DNA from: Herbidospora mongoliensis
GTDB lineage: Bacteria > Actinomycetota > Actinomycetes > Streptosporangiales > Streptosporangiaceae
Assembly: GCF_001570545.1 (NCBI RefSeq)
Contig: NZ_BBXD01000028.1
Location: 1 to 64,000, forward strand
Reading direction: 5' to 3'
DNA length: 64,000 nt
Position numbers and translations under genes: made by a program. The notes beneath the pieces are model-generated. The model did not search any database. It was given only the letters and a program-made list of their open reading frames with translations, and was not told where the DNA came from. Positions 17,697-26,377 of this stretch are shown piece after piece (within the stretch, counting starts at the first letter, position 1; each line of letters starts with the position of its first letter).

Positions 17697-18188
17697 ATGA
17701 CCCGGACCGCTTTTCTCGCGCTGGACTTCGTCACCTACATCGTCGAGAACTTCAGTCATGATCCCGCTGTCGTACAGCATGCGTCCGCCGCGCTCGAATC
17801 GGCCAGGACAGCCGGGCTGCCCGTGTTCCACGTGGTGCCCGAGCCCATGCGGGAGCAGATCCATCCGGCCCTGGCGCCACGCGACGGCGAGGTAGTCCTG
17901 GGGAAGACCTCGATGTCGGCGTTCGCCACCACCGACCTGCACGAACGGCTGCAGGAGGCCGGGATCGGCCGCATCGTCATCGCCGGTGTCGCGACCTCGG
18001 GGACCGTGCTGTCGACCACGCGATGGGCCCGCGACATCGGCTACGAGGTCGCCGTCTGCGTCGACGCGTGTGCCGACCCCGACGCGGGGGCGCACGCCGC
18101 GCTCGTCGACACGTCGGTCTTCCCGGAGAGCTGGATCGGCCTCTGGCGGCTCGCCCGTATGGTCCGATCAGGGGAGACACTGATCTGA
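17697..18188 (+). CDS. Isochorismatase-family (cysteine-hydrolase-like) protein without the catalytic Cys
   Basis: A 163-residue protein of the isochorismatase/nicotinamidase fold. Asp10 (LALDFVTYIVE) and a Lys (VLGKTSMSAF) of the usual Asp-Lys-Cys triad are present. The position that should be Cys (family GVxTxxCV) reads GVATSGTV, so the nucleophile appears to be Thr or absent. The ATG follows GGAGAAGGA by six bases. It is 12 bases upstream of the PEP-mutase-like gene, so they are likely co-transcribed. The reaction, if any, is uncertain. Confidence 0.82.
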   Translation: MTRTAFLALDFVTYIVENFSHDPAVVQHASAALESARTAGLPVFHVVPEPMREQIHPALAPRDGEVVLGKTSMSAFATTDLHERLQEAGIGRIVIAGVATSGTVLSTTRWARDIGYEVAVCVDACADPDAGAHAALVDTSVFPESWIGLWRLARMVRSGETLI

Positions 18189-18199
18189 GAGGGGCCGGC

Positions 18200-19027
18200 A
18201 TGATCGACCAGCACGACAAGGGCCTGGCGTTCGCGAAACTGCACGAGGCGGGCACATTCGTCCTGCCGAACCCCTGGGACGCCGGCACCGCCCGCCTGCT
18301 CGCCGGCCTCGGCTTCGCCGCCCTGGGCACGACCAGCGGCGGCCTCGCCTTCACCCTCGGCCGCCGCGACGGCGCCGGCCTGGTGCACCGCGACGAGACC
18401 CTCCGCAACATCGCCGCCATCGCCACCGCTACCGACCTGCCGGTCTCGGCCGACCTGGAGAACGGCTTCGGCGACACCCCAGGCGACGTGGCCCGGACGA
18501 TCCGCCTCGCCGCCGAGGCCGGCGCGGTCGGCGGGTCGATCGAAGACGCCACCGGCCACCCCGACCGGCCCGTCTACGACTTCGACGCGGCGGTGGAACG
18601 GGTGGCCGCCGCCGCGCAGGCGGCACGGGCGCTGCCGGTTCCGTTCACGTTCACGGCCCGCGCCGAGAACTTCCTGTACGGACGGCCAGACCTCGACGAC
18701 ACGATCCGCCGCCTGCGCGCCTTCGAAGAGGCCGGGGCCGACGTCCTCTACGCGCCCGGTCTGCCTGATGCCGAGGCGGTCCGGGAAGTGTGCGCGGCCG
18801 TGTCCAGACCGGTCAACGTGCTGGCCGCCGGGCCGGTTCTCGGGTTGTCGGTGGCCGAGCTCGGGGAACTGGGGGCGCGGCGGGTGAGCCTGGGGTCGGC
18901 CCTGTCGCGGGCGGCGCTGACGGCCACGCTGACGGCCGCCCGGGAGATCGCGGGCGAGGGGACGTTCGGCGCACTGCGAGGTTCGATCAGCTACGCCGAG
19001 GCCAACGACCTGCAGGAAGGGGCGTGA
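18200..19027 (+). CDS. PEP-mutase/isocitrate-lyase superfamily protein
   Basis: A 275-residue TIM-barrel enzyme. LPNPWDAGTARLL at the N-terminus, LPVSADLENGFGD (metal-binding acidic residues) and GSIEDATGH are hallmarks of the carboxyphosphonoenolpyruvate mutase/methylisocitrate-lyase-like group. Members break or make C-C or P-C bonds of 2-oxoacid phosphonates or hydroxyacids. The motif KxxCGH of true isocitrate lyases is absent, so the exact reaction is open. The start is preceded by a GAGAGGGG ribosome site. Confidence 0.88.
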   Translation: MIDQHDKGLAFAKLHEAGTFVLPNPWDAGTARLLAGLGFAALGTTSGGLAFTLGRRDGAGLVHRDETLRNIAAIATATDLPVSADLENGFGDTPGDVARTIRLAAEAGAVGGSIEDATGHPDRPVYDFDAAVERVAAAAQAARALPVPFTFTARAENFLYGRPDLDDTIRRLRAFEEAGADVLYAPGLPDAEAVREVCAAVSRPVNVLAAGPVLGLSVAELGELGARRVSLGSALSRAALTATLTAAREIAGEGTFGALRGSISYAEANDLQEGA

Positions 19028-19312
19028 TGACCAGTCGCCCGGCCATTCGGCCACGACCCGGAGATGGAGTTGTTCGTCGCGGCGAGCGCGTCGTCGATGA
19101 AGAGGTGCTGACCGACCCGGCGTGCCGGGCACGTCCAGCCGGTGCCCACGGCATGGCGGGCACACCTGCCGGCGATGTCCTCGGCGTGGCTGCCTGAGGT
19201 CTGCTCAGGGGACGTCGTCCAGCCCGTAAGGGGAACGCCGCCAGCGACTGGGCCGCGCTCTCCGCTCGATTTCTGTCCGGTACGGCGGTCCAGCCACCCA
19301 TGTGATCGGCTC

Positions 19313-19942
19313 CTAGCCGAACGGATGCGGTGTCAGGGCGAGCAGGCCGGTTCCCCTCACCTTCATCCCGGGCGACAGCGTCAGCGGGGTGACGCCGTAG
19401 GCGGCGGCGATCTCGGGAGCCAGGTCGAAGGTGACTGATTCCAGCTCGTCCCGCTGATCTTCGCTCAGCGTCTGAGGGTCTCCGTCCGGCAGGCCAGCCG
19501 CTGCACGCACCTCCTGCTCCAACGGCAGTGGACGGCCCAAGGTGAGCAACGCGTCATCGGGCTCTCCGGTCGCGGCATACCGCCGGACGACGGTCCCGTT
19601 CTCGGCGATCAGCCAGGCCGAACCGTCCACGTGGCCACCGAAGTAGTAGGCCTGGGCAGATCCGTAGCGAACGCTGAGCGTGGTGCACAGCCCGAGCACG
19701 TCGTCGCGGCGCCCGGAATCGGAAGGATCGCACCAGGCCCCGATGACCAGCGTCCAGCCATCGACTTCGGGGGTGACGAAGACCCGCGACAGGCGGTGGG
19801 GATTGTCCAGGCCGTGCACGTCGTCGTCGGCCATCTCCGCCGCCTCGGCGAACGTCATCGGCCTCGACGGCAACAGGCCCAGCACCTCCATGACGCCCGC
19901 CTGATCACCTGTCGGGACGGCCATCCAGTGGCACCAGCACAT
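19313..19942 (-). CDS. Hypothetical protein
   Basis: A 209-residue soluble protein, rich in Trp, Asp and Gly; alternating beta strands (GWTLVIGAWCDP, SAWLIAENGTVVRRYAATGEPDD) suggest a small beta-propeller-like or sensor-type fold. I do not recognise the family. The ATG at 19942 is preferred; a GTG 66 bases further upstream is possible, and no clear ribosome site marks either. It is divergent from the kinase-like gene at 20047. Confidence 0.65.
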   Translation of the reverse strand: MCWCHWMAVPTGDQAGVMEVLGLLPSRPMTFAEAAEMADDDVHGLDNPHRLSRVFVTPEVDGWTLVIGAWCDPSDSGRRDDVLGLCTTLSVRYGSAQAYYFGGHVDGSAWLIAENGTVVRRYAATGEPDDALLTLGRPLPLEQEVRAAAGLPDGDPQTLSEDQRDELESVTFDLAPEIAAAYGVTPLTLSPGMKVRGTGLLALTPHPFG

Positions 19943-20046
19943 GTCGAACGGGCGGGGTACATCTTGCACAGGCCCACCATGCCCGACATGTCCTGACGTG
20001 GAAAACACGTTGCACGACGACGCTGAGGCGGAGAAGGCTCGGGGAG

Positions 20047-20970
20047 ATGCATGCCAACAAGCTGACGGTGTCGCCCGAGACGGTACGCGCGTTGGTCGAC
20101 GAGCAGTTTCCCGAATGGCGAGACCTGACCATCACGAGCGTCGTCTCGCACGGGACGGTCAACGCCATCTACCGGATCGGCGACCGCTTCACCGCGCGGT
20201 TTCCCCTGCAGCCACCTGAGGGCCTGGATGCCACACGGCGCTGGCTCGAAGCCGAGGCGGAGGCGGCGCGGGAGCTGAACGGGCTGACACGGTTCCCCTC
20301 GCCTGAGCCGGTCGCGATCGGAGAACCCGGGGCGGGATATCCCGTTCCGTGGTCGGTGCAGACGTGGCTACCTGGTGTCGTGGCCACCGACGAGCATCCC
20401 GGTGAGTCGGTCGCGTTCGCGCATGACCTGGCCGATCTCGTCACCGATCTGCGCGCGATCGACACGCGTGGCCGGACGTTTTCCGGAAGCGGGCGAGGCG
20501 GGGACATTCACGTCCACGACGAGTGGGTCGAAATCTGCCTCCGGCAGAGCGAAACGCTGCTGGACGTGCCGAGGCTGCGCAAACTGTGGGCGGAATTCCG
20601 GGCCTTGCCGCGCACCTCGGCCGACGTGATGACCCACGGCGACCTGCTCGCCGGGAACGTGCTCGTGTCCGGCGGGCGGCTGACCGGGATTCTCGATGTG
20701 GGCGGGTTCGGGGCGGCCGATCCCGCGCTGGATCTGCTGAGCGCCTGGAATCTTCTCGAAGCCGGGCCGCGCGAGGTGTTCCGTTCGCTGCTCGGGCCGG
20801 ACGACCTCGAATGGGAGCGCGGGAAGGCGTGGGCTTTCGTGCAGGCGATGGGGTGCGTCTGGTATTACGTCGACACCAATCCGGTCATGAGCAACATGGG
20901 CCGGCGCTGCCTGGAACGGATTCTTCCCGCGGCGAGCCGAACCGCGCCAGGTAGTGCCAGACCTTTTTGA
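20047..20970 (+). CDS. Aminoglycoside-phosphotransferase-family kinase
   Basis: A 307-residue protein-kinase-like enzyme of the APH/choline-kinase group. The catalytic loop is MTHGDLLAGNVLV (HGDxxxxN) and the metal-binding Asp is in GILDVGGFGAADPALDL. The N-terminal lobe has GTVNAIYRIGDRFTARFP with RxP in place of the usual Lys-containing strand. Such proteins phosphorylate small molecules; an antibiotic role cannot be deduced. Its last 86 bases overlap the convergent DUF3626 gene. Confidence 0.85.
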   Translation: MHANKLTVSPETVRALVDEQFPEWRDLTITSVVSHGTVNAIYRIGDRFTARFPLQPPEGLDATRRWLEAEAEAARELNGLTRFPSPEPVAIGEPGAGYPVPWSVQTWLPGVVATDEHPGESVAFAHDLADLVTDLRAIDTRGRTFSGSGRGGDIHVHDEWVEICLRQSETLLDVPRLRKLWAEFRALPRTSADVMTHGDLLAGNVLVSGGRLTGILDVGGFGAADPALDLLSAWNLLEAGPREVFRSLLGPDDLEWERGKAWAFVQAMGCVWYYVDTNPVMSNMGRRCLERILPAASRTAPGSARPF

Positions 20971-21745
20971 GCGCCTGCGGGTCGTGACCGTCCGCCATTC
21001 CGAGGATTCGCGGATCCAGTCGTCCGTCGACGGCGATCTCGGCGGCCAGGTCGACGTATTCCCGGCCACGGTAATCGGGATATCGCCGCAGGCGATCAAT
21101 GGTCAGCCGGAAACCGGCGTGCCATTCGATCGGGCACGGGAGCCGGTGCGCTTCGGCCTCCACGACTGTTCCCCGGTGGCTCGGGTCCAGGACCAGCGCC
21201 GCCACGTCGCGGTCAAGCCTGACCGGGCCGTGGACCTGGGCCTCGATGTAGTCGTCGAGGGCGTCCCGATCGTCGGCCTCGGCCATGGCGATGAGCGCCA
21301 TACGGGAGGCGACGCCGAAGGCCGACGGTTCGAAGTGACTGTCGGGATAGCAGAACGTGGTGCGTGCGAGGACGTCCTCAGTCAGCCGGAAATGGGCGGA
21401 GCCGAAACGTGGCGCCGCGCCGACGGATTTCCGGCGGAAGTTCAGCGCGCCGTAGACGGGGCGTTCGTCAGCGGGTGCGTGATCGTAGGCCCCGCCGAAG
21501 ATACGGCTCTCCCACCGCCACCGATCGCCGCCGGGATGGGCGGTCAGGCCGCCGTTGCTCGTACCGGTGACGAACTGCGAGTGGAAACAGCCGTCTTCTA
21601 CGAGCTTGCGCAGCACCGGCAGGCTCGGATGGAAGTTCAGCGTCACTCGTGTTCGCGGGTCGATGGGGCCGCCCGCCGACAGGGATGTCACATGGCTCAG
21701 AGCCTGTTCTTGTGGCGACCCGAAGATCTTGGAGAATATCGTCAT
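20885..21745 (-). CDS. DUF3626 domain protein
   Basis: A 286-residue protein of the DUF3626 family. It shows RVTLNFHPSLP, SNGGLTAHPGGDRWRWESRIFGG, and the acidic/His pattern WHAGFRLTIDRLRRYPDYRGREYVDLAAEIAVDG. Its role is unknown; the conserved His/Asp/Glu residues suggest metal-dependent chemistry. The start at 21745 follows GGAGG, but with a spacer of only two bases, and its ATG shares bases with the ATG of the divergent gene. Confidence 0.8.
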   Translation of the reverse strand: MTIFSKIFGSPQEQALSHVTSLSAGGPIDPRTRVTLNFHPSLPVLRKLVEDGCFHSQFVTGTSNGGLTAHPGGDRWRWESRIFGGAYDHAPADERPVYGALNFRRKSVGAAPRFGSAHFRLTEDVLARTTFCYPDSHFEPSAFGVASRMALIAMAEADDRDALDDYIEAQVHGPVRLDRDVAALVLDPSHRGTVVEAEAHRLPCPIEWHAGFRLTIDRLRRYPDYRGREYVDLAAEIAVDGRLDPRILGMADGHDPQALKKVWHYLARFGSPREESVPGSAGPCCS

Positions 21746-22544
21746 GGCCTCCGACACCCTTGAACTCGAATGGCGGCTCATCGGCACGGGAGTCGCGCAA
21801 ATCCTGATCGGAGACGGCACGACCTCTCTGTCGGAGACGTTCGGGAACCAGACCGACGCGTTGGCCGACTTCCTCCACGGGATGACGGCACTGTACGGGC
21901 CACTCACGACGAACCGTTTCTTCTTCGATGCCGAGCCCGCCGAGATCCGCTGGGTCACCCGCCGCGACGGCGAGCTCATCGAGATCTCGGTCTATCGATT
22001 CGGGGATGTGGCGGTCAGTCTCGATCTCCCCGACTCCGCCGGTGACCTCGTCTGGAGATCGGTGCGGTCGCGGGCCCGATTGGCGCACGCGGCGGTCACG
22101 GCTGCGCAGGGGCTCCTCGCGGAGAACGACGATGAGGGTTACCTGGCGAAATGGATCAGGCATCCTTTCCCGGTCAACGCTCTTCGGGAACTTCTCCGTC
22201 TTCACGCCGCCGACGACGGGTGCGACATGAAGACGGAAGCGGGACTCGGCTGGTTCCACTGGTACACCGGCCTTCGATCAGTCGACCGCCCCGCCGGCGA
22301 AGGACCGCACGCGTGCCCCTGCTGCGGCTATCTGACGCTCGGCCAACGGGCGATGTACGAGATCTGCTCCGTCTGCTTCTGGGAGGACGACGGGCAGGAC
22401 GACCACGACGCCGATGTCATCCGTCATGGCCCCAATGGCGCCCTCAGCCTCACCCAGGCCCGCTCGAACTTCGCCGACTTCGGCGCGAACCGCGAACTCG
22501 ATCTGCCGAAGGTACGCAATCCGCGCCCTCACGAATATCCCTAG
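21744..22544 (+). CDS. Protein with C-terminal CPCC cysteine-rich domain
   Basis: A 266-residue two-part protein. Residues 1-165 are an acidic, unrecognised domain. From about residue 190 a Cys-rich CPCC domain follows: ACPCCGYLT and then ICSVCFWEDDGQ, four cysteines that probably hold zinc. Such domains often end small stand-alone proteins; here it is fused to a longer N-terminal part. The ribosome site GGAG is at 21731, nine bases before the ATG. The first two bases of its start lie within the start codon of the minus-strand DUF3626 gene. Confidence 0.8.
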   Translation: MASDTLELEWRLIGTGVAQILIGDGTTSLSETFGNQTDALADFLHGMTALYGPLTTNRFFFDAEPAEIRWVTRRDGELIEISVYRFGDVAVSLDLPDSAGDLVWRSVRSRARLAHAAVTAAQGLLAENDDEGYLAKWIRHPFPVNALRELLRLHAADDGCDMKTEAGLGWFHWYTGLRSVDRPAGEGPHACPCCGYLTLGQRAMYEICSVCFWEDDGQDDHDADVIRHGPNGALSLTQARSNFADFGANRELDLPKVRNPRPHEYP

Positions 22545-22566
22545 CTCAGGCACTTAGGGTCGCTGC

Positions 22567-23250
22567 ATGAGCGGACATCCCCGCCCGTCACACCTGGTCA
22601 GAGAACTCGTCGTGCTGGCGGTCGCGTTCCTGCTCTTCTCTCGGCTGCACGCCGTCGTCGGTGAGGGCGTCGTCTCCGCTGCCACCGCCAACGCGCTCAC
22701 CCTCCAGTCGTGGGAGCGCAGCCTGCACCTGGACGTCGAACTCGCCGCCAACCAGTGGCTCACCGGACACCCGGCGCTGATCCAGCCCGCGCTCTACTAC
22801 TACCGGGGCTACTACGCCGTCCTCGCCGGTGTCCTGATCTGGCTGTTCCTCCGCCATCCCGACGAATACGCCAAAGCCCGCCGCACCCTGCTGCTGATGG
22901 CCGCTCTCGCCCTGGTCGTCTTCTGGTTCATCCCGATGTCGCCGCCGCGATTCGCCCTTCCCGGCGTCGTCGACATCGTCGGGTCGCGGGGCGCGAACCT
23001 CTATTCGGCCTTCCCCAGTCTTCACTTCGGCTGGTCGCTGTGGGCCGCGTACGCCGTCTGGTCCGCACGCCCACGCCTGGCGTCCCTGGCGTGGGCGTTC
23101 CCTGCGGGGATGGCGGTCGTGGTGATCGTCACCGGCAACCACTATGTGCTGGACCTGGTCGGGAGTGCCGTGCTGCTCGCGGTTACGAGATGGTCAGGCT
23201 CCCGTTGGAGTTCCGGGCGCAGGTCACCACCGTCCGGGTGGCGGCGGTGA
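22567..23250 (+). CDS. PAP2-family membrane phosphatase
   Basis: A 227-residue membrane protein with five to six membrane segments. The PAP2 motifs are present in reduced form: SAFPSLHFGWS and VTGNHYVLDLVGS, the two histidines of the acid phosphatase site. Related actinobacterial proteins act on lipid phosphates or in inositol-lipid synthesis. The C-terminal 22 residues are encoded over the 3' end of the convergent esterase gene and are low-complexity, so the stop may have been extended. Confidence 0.87.
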   Translation: MSGHPRPSHLVRELVVLAVAFLLFSRLHAVVGEGVVSAATANALTLQSWERSLHLDVELAANQWLTGHPALIQPALYYYRGYYAVLAGVLIWLFLRHPDEYAKARRTLLLMAALALVVFWFIPMSPPRFALPGVVDIVGSRGANLYSAFPSLHFGWSLWAAYAVWSARPRLASLAWAFPAGMAVVVIVTGNHYVLDLVGSAVLLAVTRWSGSRWSSGRRSPPSGWRR

Positions 23251-24436
23251 GCGCGCTGGACAGGCACTGGCCGAGGACCGTGTGGCCGGCCGCGTTCGGG
23301 TGCCACGACTCCTGGCAGGTCTGGAAGTAGGTCACGCAGGTGTTCGCGAAGCGCTGGATGGCGATCTTGTCGCGGCCCGACAGCGACGTGATGGGATTGC
23401 CCGAGGGGCCGTCCTGAACTCGTACAGGAGTGGCGAGCGCGCCCGTCGGGCTGCCGGGGTTCTCGCACAGGCGGGCGCCGTCGAACGCCTTCTGCACGTC
23501 GAGGACGCGCAGGTCGGCGGTGGGACGCTCGGCGGCCAGGGTGGTGTACGCGTTCTTCACCAGGTTCCCCAGGTTCGCGGAGAACACGTGGCCGGGGGCG
23601 AGGCTGGCGCGGTGGATCGGGCAGCCGGCCGCGTAGCGCTCGGCGCCCAGTTCACGGAACTTGTCGCGGGTGTCGGTGCGGTTGTCCTCGTCGCGGTACT
23701 GCGTGGCCACGTCCAGGGGAAGGGGGTTCGTGTACGTCTGGAGCACGACCTGGTGCTGCCCGTCGGCGTCCACCTGGGCGAGGGTGTCGAGGATCTGGCG
23801 GACGGCGGCGACCGTCTCGGCCGTGCCGGTGGCCACTTCGGCGTCGGAGGCCAGGTCGGAGACCGTGCACGGCTCCTGCGGGACGTCTCCGCCGAGGTAG
23901 GCCCAGAACTCCCACCAGCCGGTCCAGGCGTCGGCGATGAAGCGGTTCGCGCACAGGGTGGCGACGTCGCCGAAGGTGAACTGGCTGTTGTTGGAGCCCA
24001 GCCCGATGAGCACGACGTCGACGTCGTGGGTCTGCGCGACGGTGCGGAGCTGGTCGAGCTGGGATTTGACGGTGCGGCCGTTGGGGCGGGCGCTGCCGGC
24101 GTTGGCGACGTCGGTGGGCTGGCCGCCGGAACAGGCCAGGTTGAAGCGGTCCTGGATGCCGGGGAGCGTCGCCTTGAACAGCGAGGCGTTGGCCGAGCGG
24201 TGGCAGAAGTAGGCGTTGTTGTTGGGCGCCGACCAGCCGGGGAAGCCCTGCGCGGTGCCGTTGGCGTCGACGACGGACTGGTAGTCGCCGGCGCCTTCAC
24301 CGCTGATGAAGCTGTCGCCGAGCGCGACGGCTGCCGTCGGCAGCGCCGCTTGTGCGGCTCCGCCCTGGACGAGTTGGATTCCTGCCGCGACTAAGAGAAG
24401 TGCGGTCGTGATTGCTGCCCGGCGGAGTGTACGCAT
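23183..24436 (-). CDS. Secreted SGNH/GDSL-family esterase
   Basis: A 417-residue exported hydrolase. The signal peptide (residues 1-30) ends at GGAAQAALP. Catalytic blocks are ALGDSFISGEGAG (Ser), GLGSNNSQF (oxyanion Asn) and SWHPNAAGH (Asp/His pair region). Several Cys pairs (CHRS/ACSG, TCVTYFQTC) suit an extracellular enzyme. The start at 24436 was chosen because the signal peptide begins there; a longer frame adds 31 unrelated residues. The substrate is probably a lipid or acyl-sugar ester. Confidence 0.9.
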   Translation of the reverse strand: MRTLRRAAITTALLLVAAGIQLVQGGAAQAALPTAAVALGDSFISGEGAGDYQSVVDANGTAQGFPGWSAPNNNAYFCHRSANASLFKATLPGIQDRFNLACSGGQPTDVANAGSARPNGRTVKSQLDQLRTVAQTHDVDVVLIGLGSNNSQFTFGDVATLCANRFIADAWTGWWEFWAYLGGDVPQEPCTVSDLASDAEVATGTAETVAAVRQILDTLAQVDADGQHQVVLQTYTNPLPLDVATQYRDEDNRTDTRDKFRELGAERYAAGCPIHRASLAPGHVFSANLGNLVKNAYTTLAAERPTADLRVLDVQKAFDGARLCENPGSPTGALATPVRVQDGPSGNPITSLSGRDKIAIQRFANTCVTYFQTCQESWHPNAAGHTVLGQCLSSALTAATRTVVTCARNSNGSLTIS

Positions 24437-24479
24437 GCGGGATTTCCTATCAAACTGGGCGGTAATGGAGGGTATCCCG

Positions 24480-24815
24480 ATGACAACACGACTCACCGAC
24501 CGAGTCAAGATCCTGTTAGACCGCTTCACCTACAAGACCGCGTATCCGGCGGATCGTCAAGCGTTGATGTACCGTGCCGGGATGGATGCGATCACCCTGC
24601 TCGACTGGCTGCTGGAGTGTGACGTCAAGGCGCTTCTCCGGGTGGACGCGGGGCGGGGCGGAGTGCGTCCGTGGACCTTCCACGCGAGCGGCGGCGCGGC
24701 ACCTGACCAGTGGTTCGTGCGGGTGGACGCGATCTCGTCGGAGGAATGTCTGGACAAGGCACTCAGGGCGCTCGCGGACCATGGGATCACGCCGTCCGAT
24801 TCGCTGGCATATTGA
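24480..24815 (+). CDS. Hypothetical protein (111 residues)
   Basis: A small soluble protein beginning MTTRLTDRVKILLDRF. A strong ribosome site (GGAGGG) lies eight bases upstream of the ATG. It is divergent from the esterase, with 43 bases between starts, so the two share a very short control region. Trp-rich C-terminal half (VRPWTFHASG, PDQWFVRVDAISSEECLDKAL). I do not recognise the family. Confidence 0.65.
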   Translation: MTTRLTDRVKILLDRFTYKTAYPADRQALMYRAGMDAITLLDWLLECDVKALLRVDAGRGGVRPWTFHASGGAAPDQWFVRVDAISSEECLDKALRALADHGITPSDSLAY

Positions 24816-24879
24816 CCCTCATGCTCCTGGGCTTACGTGACCTGGCCGCACAGACCATCCAGCGCCAAGGTCGTCTCTG

Positions 24880-25372
24880 ATGCCGGATGTCTCCGTGACC
24901 CCGATGGTCGGGAATCGAGCCTTGATCACCCGACCCGTCACGGTCGTCGCGGCGCTGGTCGCGGCTTATCCCCACCTGGGACGCCCTGCGGTTCTCCTGG
25001 TCGCCCGGCGAGTGGGGGGCATTCTCCTGCTTGGGGCCATTCGACTACGGCGGGCCCTCGCCGATCGATCCCTTGCTCGGCGATCTCGCCACGATCCTGG
25101 AGAACGCCACGCTGTGGGCCGTTCCCCCGCTGCTGATTCTTCTGTACGCCATCCCGAGGCTCCACACCCCCCGAGTCGCCCGACGCGTGGCCGGCGCCCT
25201 CACTCTGATGGCCGTGGTCGAACCGGCCACCCACTTGCACATGTCCCCAGACGGCTGTGGCGTCCTGCGGGCTCTCGACCCGGGATGGGCGTCCGCGGTG
25301 ATCGGAGGCTGGGGACCCACACAGCTCTGCTGGCTCGCCTTCCTGTACTTCTGGGCGCAGCACACCCTCTGA
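24880..25372 (+). pseudogene. Frameshifted small membrane protein gene
   Basis: The N-terminus (TRPVTVVAALVAAYP, a membrane segment) is in the frame that starts at 24880. Directly after it, near 24967-24980 (CCCCACC run), sense moves to another frame: WDALRFSWSPGEWGAFSCLG followed by PSPIDPLLGDLATI, two to three membrane segments and the end CWLAFLYFWAQHTL. The second frame has no good start codon of its own (only TTG at 25031). The pieces together form a ~160-residue membrane protein, so either the gene is broken by a one-base change or the sequence has an error. Confidence 0.6.
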
Positions 25373-25430
25373 GGGCGGAGCCTCGGAGAACGTCTGACCA
25401 TCGCGGGCGCGGCGAAGGGCCGCTGGTCGG

Positions 25431-26288
25431 TCAGCCCCCGAGCGTGATCAGGTCCTGCGGGGTCAGGTCGATGCGGCCGGACGCCATGTTCTCCTCCAGG
25501 TGGTCGAGGGAACCGGTGCCGGGGATGGCGAGCACGGAGGGTGATCGTGCCAGCAGCCAGGCGAGTGCCACCTGGGCGGCGGTCGCCCCGTGGCGGGACG
25601 TCACCTCCGCCATCAGGGTCGCGTCGATCGGGCGATGGCCACCGCCGAGCGGGAAGTAGGGCACGAAGGCGATGCCGGCCTCCTCGCACTCGGTCAGCAG
25701 GTCGAGGTCCCCTTGGTCCTGCACGTGAAAACTGTTCTGTACGGCCGCCACCGGCGCGATCGCCCGCGCCTCGGCCAGATGGGCGGCGTCGACGTTGCTG
25801 ATGCCCAGATGACGGATCAGCCCTTCCTCGCGCAGCGCGGCGAGAACCTCGAACCGGGCGGCGAGCGACTCTCCGGTGGGGACGGTCAGGGCGGCGCCCA
25901 CCCGCAGGTAGACCAGGTCGAGCCGGTCCACGCCGAGGCTGCGCAGGTTGTCCTCCACCAGGCCGCGGAGCCGGTCAGGCCCGGCCTCCTCGCGGGGGAA
26001 TCCGTCCGGGCCGAGCAGCGGCCCGACCTTCGTCGCGATCACCAGGTCGGTTCCGTACGGAGCCAGCGCCTCCCTGATGAGCTCGTTGGCCGCCACCCCG
26101 TCCCTTCGGTAGAACCAGGCCGTGTCGATGTGGTCGACCCCCAGTTCGACCGCACGCCGGAGCACCGCGATGCCGGTCTTCGGGTCGCGCGCGGGCCCTT
26201 GGAAACTGCCGGTCGGAAGCCGCATGGCGCCGAAGCCGAGCCGGTTGACGGGTAGTGTGCCGCCGAGGAGAAACTGTCCGTGGTCCAT
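25431..26288 (-). CDS. Aldo/keto reductase
   Basis: A 285-residue NADPH-dependent (alpha/beta)8 oxidoreductase. The catalytic tetrad region is DHIDTAWFYRRDG (Asp and Tyr) and VIATKVG (Lys); the usual His (YLxH) appears as VYLRVGAALTVP and may be replaced. The NADPH-binding end is AIPGTGSLDHLEEN. The ATG at 26288 with GGGAGAGG upstream is preferred. It is divergent from a LuxR-like regulator, with 89 bases between starts, so that regulator may control it. Confidence 0.88.
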   Translation of the reverse strand: MDHGQFLLGGTLPVNRLGFGAMRLPTGSFQGPARDPKTGIAVLRRAVELGVDHIDTAWFYRRDGVAANELIREALAPYGTDLVIATKVGPLLGPDGFPREEAGPDRLRGLVEDNLRSLGVDRLDLVYLRVGAALTVPTGESLAARFEVLAALREEGLIRHLGISNVDAAHLAEARAIAPVAAVQNSFHVQDQGDLDLLTECEEAGIAFVPYFPLGGGHRPIDATLMAEVTSRHGATAAQVALAWLLARSPSVLAIPGTGSLDHLEENMASGRIDLTPQDLITLGG

Positions 26289-26377
26289 GTCGGCCAGCCT
26301 CTCCCGGGTTTGTACAGTGGCCCAATGCGATGGCAGCAAACTGCCATCACCCGCACCTTGACGGGGATGATCGACAC

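Noticed and set aside
18790-19301. Possible small gene after the PEP-mutase-like gene (ATG at 19027)
   Set aside because: The translations in all frames between 19028 and 19312 are Arg/Pro/Gly-rich without a credible protein. I see nothing else in this gap.
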